Numbered from the stretch's first letter, positions 49,574-58,949 are shown. The stretch is 64,000 nt of DNA from Trinickia acidisoli (GCF_017315725.1 NZ_JAFLRG010000001.1:620001-684000), one strand, 5' to 3'. Notes: generated by a model from the sequence alone, not told the origin. Program-made: numbers and translations.

Positions 49574-49765
49574 TTTTCGCTCCTTTTGGGAGAAGTGGGG
49601 CTGTCGGGTGAAAAGCGTGCTTGTGACGGTGGCGGTGACCGTGCCGCTCGGGCGCCGGGATTCGACGAGCCATGCGATGCAGCTCGAGGCGCAACGCGCA
49701 CGGCATCTTGCCACGGCTCGGCGCGAATCAGGGTTATCTCAGTATATGGGTAGGTCATTCAAATG

Positions 49766-49794
49766 TTGGAGCTGACGCAAGGCGTGCCTACAAT
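49766..49794 (+). promoter_or_regulatory. Promoter of the IclR-dgoK operon
   Basis: TTGGAG (49766-49771), 17-base spacer, TACAAT (49789-49794). Transcription would begin near 49801. The rest of the 313-base divergent gap (49574-49765) shows no gene and no further strong signal. Confidence 0.65.
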
Positions 49795-49803
49795 TCGTCG
49801 CAA

Positions 49804-49820
49804 GCGGTCGAAATGACCGC
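49804..49820. promoter_or_regulatory. Candidate operator of the IclR-family regulator
   Basis: GCGGTC (49804-49809) and GACCGC (49815-49820) form a perfect 6-bp dyad around GAAAT. It lies at the expected start of transcription, ten bases after the -10, a position suited to repression of the regulator and its operon. Length (17 bp) fits IclR-type sites. That it is bound is an inference. Confidence 0.5.
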
Positions 49821-49886
49821 GCTGAGCACTACATGAGACGAAGCGATTCGAGAGCGAAGCATCTCAACCGCATGGAGACGCGCCCG

Positions 49887-50804
49887 ATGACTGCCCCTGA
49901 CAACGACCTGGCCCATCCCGCCGTGATGGGCGACGCATCCGAGCCTGCCCTCGGCTCCCCTGCCGCCGGTGCGGCCGGCCCCGCGCCGATCGGCGGATCT
50001 CCCCTCGAAATCAACGAGTCGCAGGCGGGCACCCAAACGCTGTTGCGCGGCCTGGCCATCATCGAGGCGTGCGCCTCGGGCGCCCGCGACATGCGCGCGT
50101 TCGCCGCGGCGCTCGGGACCACACGCAGCACCACGCACCGCCTCGTGAGCAGCCTCGTGCAGGCGCGCTATCTGCGTCACAACGCGCAGGGTTATCAGCT
50201 CGGTCCCAAGCTCATCGAGCTCGGCACGATCGCGCTCGAGCAAATGCCGCTGACGGCGGTGGCGCGTCCCTACCTCGAACGTCTGTCGGAAGCGACGCTC
50301 GACACGATCCACCTCGGCGTACGCGACGGCGACGACGTGCTTTACATCGACAAGATCGCCGGTACGCGCGGCCTCGAAATGCGCTCGCGCGTCGGTCATC
50401 GCATGCCGCTCGCCTCGACGGGGATCGGCAAGGCATTGATGCTCGATTTGTCCCCTCAGACGTGGGGCACGCTTTACGACTCGGCCAGGCGCGCGCTCGA
50501 GAGCGTGCGTCTCGAGAACGACAATCGCGCCGACAAGCCGATGTTCCTGCAAAGGATGGTCCGTTACTCGGCAGGCGGTTTCTCGTTCGATCTCGAGGAG
50601 AACGAACCGTCGATCCGCTGTGTGGCAGGGCCCATCCGCGATGCATCCGGAACGATCATCGCGGCCGTGTCGGTGGCGAGCACGATTCCCTACATGCCGC
50701 TCGAACGGATGGACGAACTGATCCCGATCGTGCAGCGCGAAGCGCGCGCGATCTCCGAAGAACTCGGCTGGGTTGCACCCGGCGCACGCCGTATCAAACG
50801 ATGA
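49887..50804 (+). CDS. IclR-family transcriptional regulator
   Basis: A 305-residue regulator. After a flexible Pro/Ala/Gly-rich N-terminus comes the winged helix-turn-helix (TQTLLRGLAIIEACASGARDMRAFAAALGTTRSTTHRLVSSLV), then the IclR effector-binding domain (DVLYIDKIAGTRGLEMRSRVGHRMPLASTGIGKALM). The ATG at 49887 has GGAG nine bases upstream; in-frame ATGs at 49833 and 49872 are alternatives. Its stop overlaps the dgoK ATG, so it very likely controls this galactonate-type sugar cluster, with a keto-deoxy acid or sugar as effector. Confidence 0.9.
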   Translation: MTAPDNDLAHPAVMGDASEPALGSPAAGAAGPAPIGGSPLEINESQAGTQTLLRGLAIIEACASGARDMRAFAAALGTTRSTTHRLVSSLVQARYLRHNAQGYQLGPKLIELGTIALEQMPLTAVARPYLERLSEATLDTIHLGVRDGDDVLYIDKIAGTRGLEMRSRVGHRMPLASTGIGKALMLDLSPQTWGTLYDSARRALESVRLENDNRADKPMFLQRMVRYSAGGFSFDLEENEPSIRCVAGPIRDASGTIIAAVSVASTIPYMPLERMDELIPIVQREARAISEELGWVAPGARRIKR

Positions 50805-51793
50805 GCGTTGTTCAAGCTATGACCGCACGACCGGTACTGATCGGACTCGACTGGGGTACCACGGCCATGCGTGCGTATTTGTTCGATGCGCTCGGCGCGG
50901 TCATCGATACGCGTGCCTCGACCGACGGCATCATGCGATTGCCGCAGATAGGCGGATTCGACGCGGCGTTCGAGGCCGCGTGCGGCGATTGGCTCGAATC
51001 GTCGCCGAACCTGCCCGTGATCGCGGCGGGCATGGTCGGCAGCGCGCAAGGCTGGCGCGAGGCGCCGTATATCGACACGCCGGCCGACGCGTCGGCGCTC
51101 GTCGCGGGCATCGTGCGCGTCACGACGGCGCGCGGCGTCCGTATGCATATCGTGCCGGGCGTCATCGAGCGCGGTGAATTGCCGAATGTGATGCGCGGCG
51201 AGGAAACGCAAATCGTCGGGGCGCTCGCGAGCGATGCGATCGGCGGCGACACGCGCACGCTCGTAGGCCTGCCGGGCACGCATGCGAAGTGGGCCGTCGT
51301 ACGCGGCGAGCGCGTGGAGTCGTTTCATACGTTCATGACGGGCGAGCTTTACGCGGCACTGCGCGATCACACGATTCTCGGGCGCACGATGGTCGAGCCG
51401 GCCCAACTCGATACGCAAGCATTTCTGCGCGGCGTGACGGTGGCCAAACACGCGCATCGCGCCGGGCTGCTCGCGACGATTTTCAGCACGCGCACGCTCG
51501 GCTTGACGGGCACGCTGCCGGCCGAACAGCAGCCCGATTATTTGTCAGGACTCCTAATCGGTCACGAGCTGTGCGGGCTGGCCGCACTGCTCGAGTCGCG
51601 CGGCGCGACGCTCGTAGGCGAAGCGCCGCGCTTGATCGGCAGCACAGCGTTGTGCGAGCGCTATCGGCTCGCGTTGACGCAGTTCGGTTGCGTGCGTGCC
51701 AGCGTCGTCGAGGCCGCGGCCGAACACGGGCTGTGGCGGATCGCCACGCAGGCCGGACTCGTCGAGCGACATGCGACCGCGCCCACGAGTTGA
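50801..51793 (+). CDS. dgoK: 2-dehydro-3-deoxygalactonokinase
   Basis: A 330-residue kinase that phosphorylates 2-keto-3-deoxy-D-galactonate at C6. The N-terminus LIGLDWGTTAMRAYLFD is the phosphate-binding loop of the ASKHA fold; LVGLPGTHAKWAVV and FHTFMTGELYAAL in the middle are DgoK features. It overlaps the regulator stop (ATGA); an ATG six codons later (50819) is an alternative. It feeds the aldolase encoded 87 bases downstream. Confidence 0.92.
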   Translation: MSVVQAMTARPVLIGLDWGTTAMRAYLFDALGAVIDTRASTDGIMRLPQIGGFDAAFEAACGDWLESSPNLPVIAAGMVGSAQGWREAPYIDTPADASALVAGIVRVTTARGVRMHIVPGVIERGELPNVMRGEETQIVGALASDAIGGDTRTLVGLPGTHAKWAVVRGERVESFHTFMTGELYAALRDHTILGRTMVEPAQLDTQAFLRGVTVAKHAHRAGLLATIFSTRTLGLTGTLPAEQQPDYLSGLLIGHELCGLAALLESRGATLVGEAPRLIGSTALCERYRLALTQFGCVRASVVEAAAEHGLWRIATQAGLVERHATAPTS

Positions 51794-51879
51794 CGCACAC
51801 CGTACCAAGATCGCCGAACGACCGGCAACGACATAGCCATCCGACGAATCGTTAGGGAATTGAATCAAGGTAGTACGCC

Positions 51880-52557
51880 ATGCAAACCGAATTCGATCTG
51901 CCGAAGCCATACCATCCTCATGCGCGTTTCATGGTCGCGTTCGACGCGTGTCCGTTGATCGCGATTCTGCGCGGCGTGACGCCCGGCGAAGTGGTGGCGC
52001 ACGGCAATGCGTTGTACGACGCCGGTTTTCGTATCGTCGAAGTGCCGCTCAATTCGCCCGATCCGCTCTCCAGCATTGCCGCCCTGCGCAAGGCGCTGCC
52101 GGCCGATGCGATCGTCGGGGCGGGCACGGTGCTGCGGCAGGCCTTCGTTGCCGACGTTGCGGGAGCGGGTGGCGAACTGATCGTGATGCCTCACGGCGAT
52201 ACTGAAATCATTAGGACTGCTAAGGAAATTGGCATGGCTTGCGCGCCCGGCGTCGCGACGCCGACCGAAGCGTTCGCCGCGCTCGCGAGCGGTGCCGACG
52301 TGCTCAAGCTGTTTCCGGCCGAGCAGTTGGGCGCGCACGTGGTCAAAGCCTGGCGCGCGGTGATCGCCAAGCGCGTGCCGCTCGTGCCGGTGGGCGGCGT
52401 CACGCCCGAGAACATGGGCATGCAGGTTGCGGCCGGCGCAAACGGCTTCGGCCTCGGTTCCGCGCTGTATCGCCCCGGGCAAGACGTCGAGGCGACGACC
52501 GCGCACGCGCGGGCGTTCATCGCGGCGTGGCGCGTATTGAAAGAGGGAGCGGTGTGA
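51880..52557 (+). CDS. dgoA: 2-dehydro-3-deoxy-6-phosphogalactonate aldolase
   Basis: A 225-residue class I aldolase that splits 2-keto-3-deoxy-6-phosphogalactonate into pyruvate and glyceraldehyde-3-phosphate. LIAILRGVTPGE, RIVEVPLNSPDP with the catalytic Glu, GAGTVL, the Schiff-base Lys in GADVLKLFPAEQLG, and VGGVTPENM follow E. coli DgoA closely. It has an N-terminal extension of about 20 residues. The stop shares one base with the next ATG (TGATG). Confidence 0.94.
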   Translation: MQTEFDLPKPYHPHARFMVAFDACPLIAILRGVTPGEVVAHGNALYDAGFRIVEVPLNSPDPLSSIAALRKALPADAIVGAGTVLRQAFVADVAGAGGELIVMPHGDTEIIRTAKEIGMACAPGVATPTEAFAALASGADVLKLFPAEQLGAHVVKAWRAVIAKRVPLVPVGGVTPENMGMQVAAGANGFGLGSALYRPGQDVEATTAHARAFIAAWRVLKEGAV

Positions 52558-53336
52558 TGGGCCGGCTCGCAGGCAAGGTCGCGCTCGTGACGGGCGCCGG
52601 CCGTGGGATCGGTGAAGCGATTGCGCACGCGTTCGCGCGCGAAGGCGCTGCCACGGTGCTGGCCGAACTCGACCACGATGCCGCATGCCGTGTCGCCGAG
52701 CAGATCGAGGCCGCGACGCCGGGCGCGCGCGTGCTCGCCGTGCGCACCGACGTGACGCAGCCGCCGTCCGTCTGCGATGCGCGCGATGCGGCCGAGCACG
52801 CGTTCGGTCCGATCGACGTGCTCGTCAACAACGCCGGCATCAATGTGTTTTGCGATCCGCTCACGATGAGCGACGACGACTGGCGGCGCTGCTTCGCCGT
52901 CGATCTCGACGGCGTCTGGAACGGCTGCAAGGCCGTGCTGCCGGGCATGGTCGAGCGTGGGCGCGGCAGCATCGTGAACATCGCGTCGACGCACGCATTT
53001 CAGATCATCCCGGGGTGCTTTCCGTATCCCGTCGCGAAGCACGGCGTGCTGGGCCTTACGCGCGCGCTCGGCATCGAATACGCGGCGAAGCAGGTGCGCG
53101 TCAATGCAATCGCGCCCGGCTATGTGGAAACGCAGCTCACGCACGATTGGTGGAATGCGCAGCCCGATCCCGAAGCCGCGCGCCAGGCAACGCTGGCCTT
53201 GCAGCCGATGAAGCGGATCGGGCAGCCGCGGGAGGTAGCGATGACGGCGGTGTTTCTCGCATCGGACGAGGCGCCGTTCATCAATGCCGCTTGCATCACG
53301 ATCGACGGTGGGCGCACGGCGCTCTACCACGATTGA
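52557..53336 (+). CDS. SDR family oxidoreductase, probable sugar or sugar-acid dehydrogenase
   Basis: A 259-residue classical short-chain dehydrogenase: cofactor motif TGAGRGIG near residue 12, NNAG, catalytic Ser in NIASTHAF, and YPVAK (YxxxK). The DTDWW-like and C-terminal ITIDGGRTALYHD segments are those of sugar-cluster SDRs. An Asp/Glu-like residue after the second strand (LAELDHD) suggests NAD rather than NADP. It could oxidise the aldose at C1 or a sugar acid; context (dgoA before, araF after) supports a role in galactose/arabinose/fucose-type oxidation. Confidence 0.83.
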   Translation: MGRLAGKVALVTGAGRGIGEAIAHAFAREGAATVLAELDHDAACRVAEQIEAATPGARVLAVRTDVTQPPSVCDARDAAEHAFGPIDVLVNNAGINVFCDPLTMSDDDWRRCFAVDLDGVWNGCKAVLPGMVERGRGSIVNIASTHAFQIIPGCFPYPVAKHGVLGLTRALGIEYAAKQVRVNAIAPGYVETQLTHDWWNAQPDPEAARQATLALQPMKRIGQPREVAMTAVFLASDEAPFINAACITIDGGRTALYHD

Positions 53337-53467
53337 CATGAAAGATTGATTTAGTTGCCGTGCGGCGGTCCCGCGCGGCGACGTGAGAACCGGATGACGC
53401 ACTGGCCGCGTGAGTCATCCGACAAGACAACGCGGCCGAACGCTCAATCAGACAGGAGACAGACCTC

Positions 53468-54469
53468 ATGAAGCGCAGAATTTTCCTCACACTGGCCGCC
53501 GCCGCGGTGACTTCGATGGTTGCGGGCGTCCCGGCCGCGCAAGCTGCCGACCAGGTCAAGATCGGCTTTCTCGTGAAGCAGCCTGAAGAGCCCTGGTTCC
53601 AGGACGAATGGAAATTCGCCGAGACGGCCGCCAAGAAGGACGGCTTCACGCTCGTGAAGATCGGTGCCACCTCGGGCGAAAAGGTGATGAGTGCGATCGA
53701 CAACCTCGCTGCCCAAAAGGCGCAAGGTTTCATCATCTGCACGCCCGACGTGAAGCTCGGGCCGGGCATCGTCGCAAAGGCGAAGGCCGACGGTCTGAAG
53801 ATGATGACGGTGGACGACCGCCTCGTGGACGGCAGCGGCAAACCGATCGCGTCGGTGCCGCATATGGGTATTTCGGCCTATAACATCGGTCAGCAGGTCG
53901 GCAAGGGCATCATCGACGAAATCAAGAAGCGCGGCTGGGATATGAAGGACGTCGGCGCGATCGACGTGACCTACGAGGAATTGCCGACGGCGCACGATCG
54001 CACGCAAGGCGCAACCGACGTTCTTCTTGCGTCGGGCTTCCCGAAGGCGAACGTCATTGCCGCGCCGCAAGCGAAGACCGATACGGAAAACGCGTTCAAC
54101 GCCGCCAACATCGCCATCACGAAGAACCCGCAGTTCAAGCACTGGGTGGCGTACGGCCTGAACGACGAAGCGGTGCTCGGCGCCGTGCGCGCGGCGGAAA
54201 GCCGGGGCTTCAAGGCTGACAACATGATCGGCATCGGTATCGGCGGCTCGGATTCGGCACTCAACGAATTCAAGAAGCCGGCGACGACGGGCTTCTTCGG
54301 CACGGTCATCATCAGTCCGAAGCGCCACGGCGAAGAGACGTCGAACCTCATGTATGCCTGGATCACGCAAGGCAAGGAGCCGCCGCTCCTGACGTTGACG
54401 ACGGGCATGCTGGCCACGCGCGGCAACGTGGAGCAAGTGCGTCAAGAGATGGGGCTCGCCGCGAAGTAA
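53468..54469 (+). CDS. araF: L-arabinose/D-galactose ABC transporter, periplasmic binding protein
   Basis: A 333-residue binding protein with a signal peptide ending QAA (about 26). It follows E. coli AraF along its length: KIGFLVKQPEEPWFQDEWKFAE keeps the Lys, Glu and Trp that contact the sugar, then FIICTPDVKLGPGIVAKAKA, TVDDRL and GLNDEAVLG. In the segment IGIGINGVD of E. coli the Asn that contacts the sugar is replaced here by Gly (IGIGIGGSD), so specificity may differ. AGGAGA at 53454-53459 supports the start. An inverted repeat (CGGATGAC 53391-53398 with GTCATCCG 53414-53421) lies upstream. Confidence 0.93.
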   Translation: MKRRIFLTLAAAAVTSMVAGVPAAQAADQVKIGFLVKQPEEPWFQDEWKFAETAAKKDGFTLVKIGATSGEKVMSAIDNLAAQKAQGFIICTPDVKLGPGIVAKAKADGLKMMTVDDRLVDGSGKPIASVPHMGISAYNIGQQVGKGIIDEIKKRGWDMKDVGAIDVTYEELPTAHDRTQGATDVLLASGFPKANVIAAPQAKTDTENAFNAANIAITKNPQFKHWVAYGLNDEAVLGAVRAAESRGFKADNMIGIGIGGSDSALNEFKKPATTGFFGTVIISPKRHGEETSNLMYAWITQGKEPPLLTLTTGMLATRGNVEQVRQEMGLAAK

Positions 54470-54486
54470 TCGGCGCAGCTTTCCAG

Positions 54487-54531
54487 GCCGGCCGCGCGTC
54501 GGTTCAGTGACGAACGCGACGGGCGGCCGGC
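54487..54531 (+). other. GC-rich hairpin between araF and araG
   Basis: GCCGGCCGC (54487-54495) pairs with GCGGCCGGC (54523-54531), and an inner GTCG/CGAC stem follows. There is no T-run. Hairpins after binding-protein genes often protect the upstream mRNA so that the binding protein is made in excess of the membrane subunits; that is the likely job here. Confidence 0.5.
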
Positions 54532-54563
54532 TTGGATGACCCTTCAGTGCGAGGACAGGTGAG

Positions 54564-56081
54564 ATGTCTGCAACATTGCGATTTGACAATATCGGCAAGG
54601 TGTTTCCGGGCGTTCGCGCGCTCGACGGCGTGTCGTTCGAAGTCGAGCCCGGCCAGGTGCACGGGCTCATGGGCGAGAACGGCGCGGGCAAGTCGACGCT
54701 GCTCAAAATTTTAGGCGGCGAGTATCAACCCGACTCGGGCCGCATCATGATGGACGGCCAGGAGGTGCGTTTTCCGAGCGCGGCGGCCTCGATCGCTGCG
54801 GGCGTCGCGGTGATTCACCAGGAGCTGCAATACGTTCCCGATCTGACCGTGACGGAAAACCTGCTGCTCGGCCGGTTGCCGAACGCATTCGGCTGGGTGC
54901 ACAAGCGCGACGCCAAGCGTTTCGTGCGGGAACGGCTGGGCGCGATGGGCGTCGATCTCGACCCGAACGCGAAGCTCGGACGGTTGTCGATCGCGCAGCG
55001 GCAGATGGTCGAAATCTGCAAGGCGCTGCTACGTAACGCGCGCGTCATCGCGCTCGACGAGCCGACGAGTTCGCTTTCGCATCGCGAGACCGAAGTGCTG
55101 TTCAAGCTCGTGCGCGAGTTGCAGGCCGATGACCGCGCGCTCATCTACATCTCGCACCGGATGGACGAGATCTACGAGCTGTGCACTGCCTGTACGATCT
55201 TTCGCGACGGCCGCAAGGTCGCATCGCATCCGTCGCTCGCCGAGGTCAAGCGCGAGACGATCGTCAAGGAGATGGTCGGGCGTGAGATTGCCGACATCTA
55301 CGGCTATCGGTCTCGACACCACGGCGAGGTGCGGCTTGTCGTCGATGCCGTCGAAGGCCACGGCCTGTCGGCGCCCGCGAGCTTTTCCGTGCGAGCCGGT
55401 GAAATCGTCGGCTTCTTCGGGCTGGTGGGCGCGGGCCGCAGCGAATTGATGCGGCTCGTCTACGGCGCCGAAAAACGGCGCGGCGGACATCTGACGCTCG
55501 ACGGCGCCGCCGCCGACGTGAAAAGCCCGACGCATGCGATTCGCCGCGGGATCGTGCTGTGCCCCGAAGACCGCAAGGAAGAGGGCATCGTCGCGATGGC
55601 CTCGGTTGCCGAGAACATCAACATCAGTTGCCGGCGGCACGGCTTGCGTGCGGGATTGTTCCTCAATCGCGCGAAAGAGGCCGAGACGGCCGATCGCTTC
55701 ATCAAGCTTTTGAAGATCAAAACGCCGAGCCGGCGGCAGAAGATCCGCCTGCTCTCGGGCGGCAATCAGCAAAAGACGATCTTGTCGCGCTGGCTCGCCG
55801 AGCCCGATCTCAAGGTTGTCATTCTGGACGAACCGACGCGCGGAATCGACGTCGGCGCGAAGCACGAGATCTATAACGTCATCTATGAGCTTGCCGAGCG
55901 CGGCTGCGCCGTGGTGATGGTGTCGTCGGAGCTGCCCGAGGTGCTCGGCGTCTCCGATCGCATCGTCGTCATGCGCGAGGGGCGGATCGCGGGCGAACTC
56001 GCGCGCGATAAGGCGAGCGAGCCTGCGCTGTTGGAGTTCGCGCTGCCTCAAGGCGGGCGTGCCGCACGCGAAGCGGCTTGA
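54564..56081 (+). CDS. araG: L-arabinose ABC transporter, ATP-binding protein
   Basis: A 505-residue protein with two fused ABC domains, the layout of sugar importers. Domain 1: Walker [10 protein letters not shown] near residue 35, signature LSIAQRQ, Walker [13 protein letters not shown]. Domain 2: degenerate Walker [11 protein letters not shown] near 288, intact signature LSGGNQQK, Walker [12 protein letters not shown]. Length equals E. coli AraG (504). It lies between araF and araH. Confidence 0.94.
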   Translation: MSATLRFDNIGKVFPGVRALDGVSFEVEPGQVHGLMGENGAGKSTLLKILGGEYQPDSGRIMMDGQEVRFPSAAASIAAGVAVIHQELQYVPDLTVTENLLLGRLPNAFGWVHKRDAKRFVRERLGAMGVDLDPNAKLGRLSIAQRQMVEICKALLRNARVIALDEPTSSLSHRETEVLFKLVRELQADDRALIYISHRMDEIYELCTACTIFRDGRKVASHPSLAEVKRETIVKEMVGREIADIYGYRSRHHGEVRLVVDAVEGHGLSAPASFSVRAGEIVGFFGLVGAGRSELMRLVYGAEKRRGGHLTLDGAAADVKSPTHAIRRGIVLCPEDRKEEGIVAMASVAENINISCRRHGLRAGLFLNRAKEAETADRFIKLLKIKTPSRRQKIRLLSGGNQQKTILSRWLAEPDLKVVILDEPTRGIDVGAKHEIYNVIYELAERGCAVVMVSSELPEVLGVSDRIVVMREGRIAGELARDKASEPALLEFALPQGGRAAREAA

Positions 56082-56187
56082 GCGCCGAGCGGCGTGCGGC
56101 GGTATGCGGCACCGCGATGAAGAACGGTGCCCGAAACGGAACGGATGCAACGAAGACCCGTCGCGAACGGGGTGAAGGAGTCACGAC

Positions 56188-57204
56188 ATGCAAACAAGAG
56201 AAAACCTCGTAGAGGCGGGCGCCAAGCGCGCGGCCGAAGCGCTGATCCCGCAGCAGAACGATCGGCAGAAGTGGTGGCAGCAGGTCACCGAATACAGCCT
56301 TATCCTGATTTTCGCCCTCATGTTCCTGACGACGTCGCTGACCGTCGATCACTTCTTCTCGATCGAGAACATGCTCGGCCTCGCGTTGTCGGTCTCGCAG
56401 ATCGGCATGGTCGCTTGCACGATGATGTTCTGTCTTGCGTCGCGCGACTTCGATCTGTCCGTCGGCTCCATCGTCGCGTTCGCGGGCGTGCTCTGCGCGA
56501 TGGTGCTCAACGCGACGAACAGCACGTTCCTTGCCATCGTCGCCGCGGTGGCGGCCGGCGCCGCGATCGGCTGGGTCAACGGCGCGGTGATCGCCTATCT
56601 GCGCATCAACGCGCTGATCACGACGCTCGCGACGATGGAGATCGTGCGCGGTCTCGGCTTCATCGTCTCGCATGGGCAGGCCGTGGGTGTTTCGTCGGAC
56701 ACGTTCATCGCGCTCGGCGGATTGGCGCTGTTCGGCGTGTCGCTGCCGATCTGGGTCACGCTGGTCTGCTTCATCGGGTTCGGCGTGCTGCTCAATCAGA
56801 CCGTCTACGGCCGCAACACGCTCGCGATCGGCGGCAATCCGGAAGCGTCGCGTCTGGCCGGGATCAATGTCGAGCGCACGCGCGTCTTGATCTTCCTGAT
56901 TCAAGGCGCCGTGACGGCGTTGGCCGGTGTGATTCTGGCATCGCGCATCACGTCGGGCCAGCCGAATGCCGCGGAAGGCTTCGAGCTGAACGTCATCTCG
57001 GCGTGCGTGCTCGGCGGCGTGTCGCTGCTAGGCGGTCGCGCGACGATTTCGGGCGTCGTGATCGGCGTGCTCATCATGGGCACCGTCGAGAACGTCATGA
57101 ACCTGTTGAACATCGACGCGTTCTATCAGTACCTCGTGCGCGGCGCGATTCTGCTCGCGGCCGTGCTGCTCGATCAGCTCAAGAACCGCGGCTCGCGCGA
57201 TTGA
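56188..57204 (+). CDS. araH: L-arabinose ABC transporter, permease
   Basis: A 338-residue inner-membrane permease of the CUT2 (ribose/arabinose) type with about eight to ten helices. GMVACTMMFCLASRDFDLSVGSIVAFAGV and NALITTLATMEIVRGLGF are family hallmarks, and GGNPEASRLAGINVERTR is the cytoplasmic coupling loop for AraG. GAAGGAG before the ATG supports the start. Two copies would form the channel with AraG. Confidence 0.94.
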   Translation: MQTRENLVEAGAKRAAEALIPQQNDRQKWWQQVTEYSLILIFALMFLTTSLTVDHFFSIENMLGLALSVSQIGMVACTMMFCLASRDFDLSVGSIVAFAGVLCAMVLNATNSTFLAIVAAVAAGAAIGWVNGAVIAYLRINALITTLATMEIVRGLGFIVSHGQAVGVSSDTFIALGGLALFGVSLPIWVTLVCFIGFGVLLNQTVYGRNTLAIGGNPEASRLAGINVERTRVLIFLIQGAVTALAGVILASRITSGQPNAAEGFELNVISACVLGGVSLLGGRATISGVVIGVLIMGTVENVMNLLNIDAFYQYLVRGAILLAAVLLDQLKNRGSRD

Positions 57205-57267
57205 GCGATTGCCGCACACGGGTCCGCGCCTGAACACGGACCCGCTGTCTTACGGAGATTTTTCACG

Positions 57268-58056
57268 ATGGCGCTTCCCGACCATCCGCAACTGGGCCCC
57301 TATGCCCGTTATCCGAGCCTCGTCGGTCGCACCGTGTTCATCACGGGCGGCGCGACCGGCATCGGGGCTGCGTTCGTTCAGCACTTCGCGTTGCAAGGCG
57401 CGCGCGTTGCGTTTTGCGACATCGATACGACCGCGGGCGAGGCACTCGCCGATGCACTCGGCGATGCGAGCGAAAAGCCGCTCTTTCTCGCGTGCGACGT
57501 GACCGACATCGATGCGCTGCGCGGCGCGATCGCCGATGCGCAAGGCGCGTTCGGCCCGATCACGGTGCTCGTCAACAACGCGGCGAACGACGTGCGGCAC
57601 TCGCTCGCCGAGGTGACGCCGGCCTCGTTCGACACCGGCATCGCCGTGAATCTGCGGCACCAGTTCTTCGCGGCGCAGGCCGTCGTCGAGGACATGAAGC
57701 GCGCGGGCGGCGGCTCGATCATCAATCTCGGTTCGATTAGCTGGATGCTCAAGAACGGCGGCATGCCTGTCTATCTGACGGCCAAGGCCGCGATCGAAGG
57801 GCTGACGCGGGCGCTCGCGCGCGATCTCGGCCCGTTCGGCATCCGCGTCAATGCGCTCGTGCCCGGCTGGGTCCTAACGGACAAGCAGCGACGGCTCTGG
57901 CTCGACGAAGCGGGCAAACGCGCGCTGAAGGAAGGGCAGTGTCTCGACGGCGAGTTGCTGCCCGAGGATTTGGCGCGCATGGCGCTCTTTCTGGCAGCCG
58001 ACGACAGCCGCATGGTGACGGGCCAGGACTTCATCGTCGACGGAGGCTGGGCATGA
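57268..58056 (+). CDS. SDR aldose 1-dehydrogenase, XylB-like
   Basis: A 262-residue SDR that strongly resembles D-xylose 1-dehydrogenase (XylB) of Caulobacter: YPSLVGRTVFITGGATGIG start, VLVNNAANDVRHSLAEVT, VNLRHQFFAAQAV, INLGSISWML, and YLTAKAAIEGLTRALARDLGP with YxxxK. It should oxidise an aldose (galactose, arabinose, fucose or xylose) to the lactone with NAD(P). The next gene, whose ATG overlaps its stop, encodes the lactonase, which supports this role. Confidence 0.87.
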   Translation: MALPDHPQLGPYARYPSLVGRTVFITGGATGIGAAFVQHFALQGARVAFCDIDTTAGEALADALGDASEKPLFLACDVTDIDALRGAIADAQGAFGPITVLVNNAANDVRHSLAEVTPASFDTGIAVNLRHQFFAAQAVVEDMKRAGGGSIINLGSISWMLKNGGMPVYLTAKAAIEGLTRALARDLGPFGIRVNALVPGWVLTDKQRRLWLDEAGKRALKEGQCLDGELLPEDLARMALFLAADDSRMVTGQDFIVDGGWA

Positions 58057-58949
58057 GGACCGAGGGCTATCGGGCGACGCTCGCCGTGCATGCGCGATGC
58101 GCGCTCGGCGAGGGAGCCACCTGGTGCGCGCGTACGAGCCGGTTCTATTGGACGGACATCGAGGGCGCGCGCTTGTATCGCTACGACCCGGACACGGGCG
58201 AGCGCGCGAGCTGGGCCATGCCGGAGCGGCTGGCGACGTTCGCGCTGTGCGCCGATCCGCATTACCTGTTGCTCGGTCTCGCGACGCATTTGGCATTTTT
58301 CGATCTGACGACGCGCGAGCTGCACCGGATCGCGGACGTCGAGCCCGGGCTCGACACGCGCTTGAACGACGGCCGCTGCGACCGGCAGGGGCGGTTCGTC
58401 TTCGGGACCAAGTACGAAGGGGGCGATGTTCGCGTGGTCGGGGGCTTTTATCGGCTCGGCCATGATTTGTCGCTGGAGAGGCTGCCTCTACCGACGCCGG
58501 CGATCTCGAACAGCATCGGGTTCAGTCCCGACGGCGCGACGATGTACTTCTGCGATACGCCGACGCGCGAAATTCTCGCCTGCGATTACGGCGCTGACGG
58601 CACCCTCGGCAACGTGCGCGTTTTCACGCGGCTCGTCGATGCCGACGGCGGGCCGGACGGCTCGACCGTGGATGCCGAAGGCGGGCTGTGGAACGCGCAG
58701 TGGGGCGGCGCGCGCGTGGTGCGCTATGGGCCGGATGGGAAGGAGACCGAGCGCGTCAGCTTGCCGGTGAGTCAGCCGAGTTGCGTTGCGCTTGGCGGCC
58801 CGCATCTGGCCACGCTTTACGTGACGACCGCGCGCGACGAGCTCGATGGGATCTCGCTGGCGGCCGAGCCTGGCGCCGGCGGCGTTTTCGTCGCATCGAG
58901 CCGGCGGCGCGGGTTGCCGGAGCCCGTGTTTCTCGGGCAGTGGCGGTAA
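58053..58949 (+). CDS. SMP-30/gluconolactonase-family sugar lactonase
   Basis: A 298-residue six-bladed propeller lactonase. Metal ligands can be placed in LGEGATW (Glu), RLNDGRCD (Asn/Asp), SNSIGFSPDG (Asn) and DGSTVDAEGGLW (Asp). It hydrolyses the aldonolactone made by the XylB-like enzyme to the aldonic acid. The ATG overlaps the dehydrogenase stop (ATGA), so the two are co-translated. Confidence 0.92.
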   Translation: MRTEGYRATLAVHARCALGEGATWCARTSRFYWTDIEGARLYRYDPDTGERASWAMPERLATFALCADPHYLLLGLATHLAFFDLTTRELHRIADVEPGLDTRLNDGRCDRQGRFVFGTKYEGGDVRVVGGFYRLGHDLSLERLPLPTPAISNSIGFSPDGATMYFCDTPTREILACDYGADGTLGNVRVFTRLVDADGGPDGSTVDAEGGLWNAQWGGARVVRYGPDGKETERVSLPVSQPSCVALGGPHLATLYVTTARDELDGISLAAEPGAGGVFVASSRRRGLPEPVFLGQWR

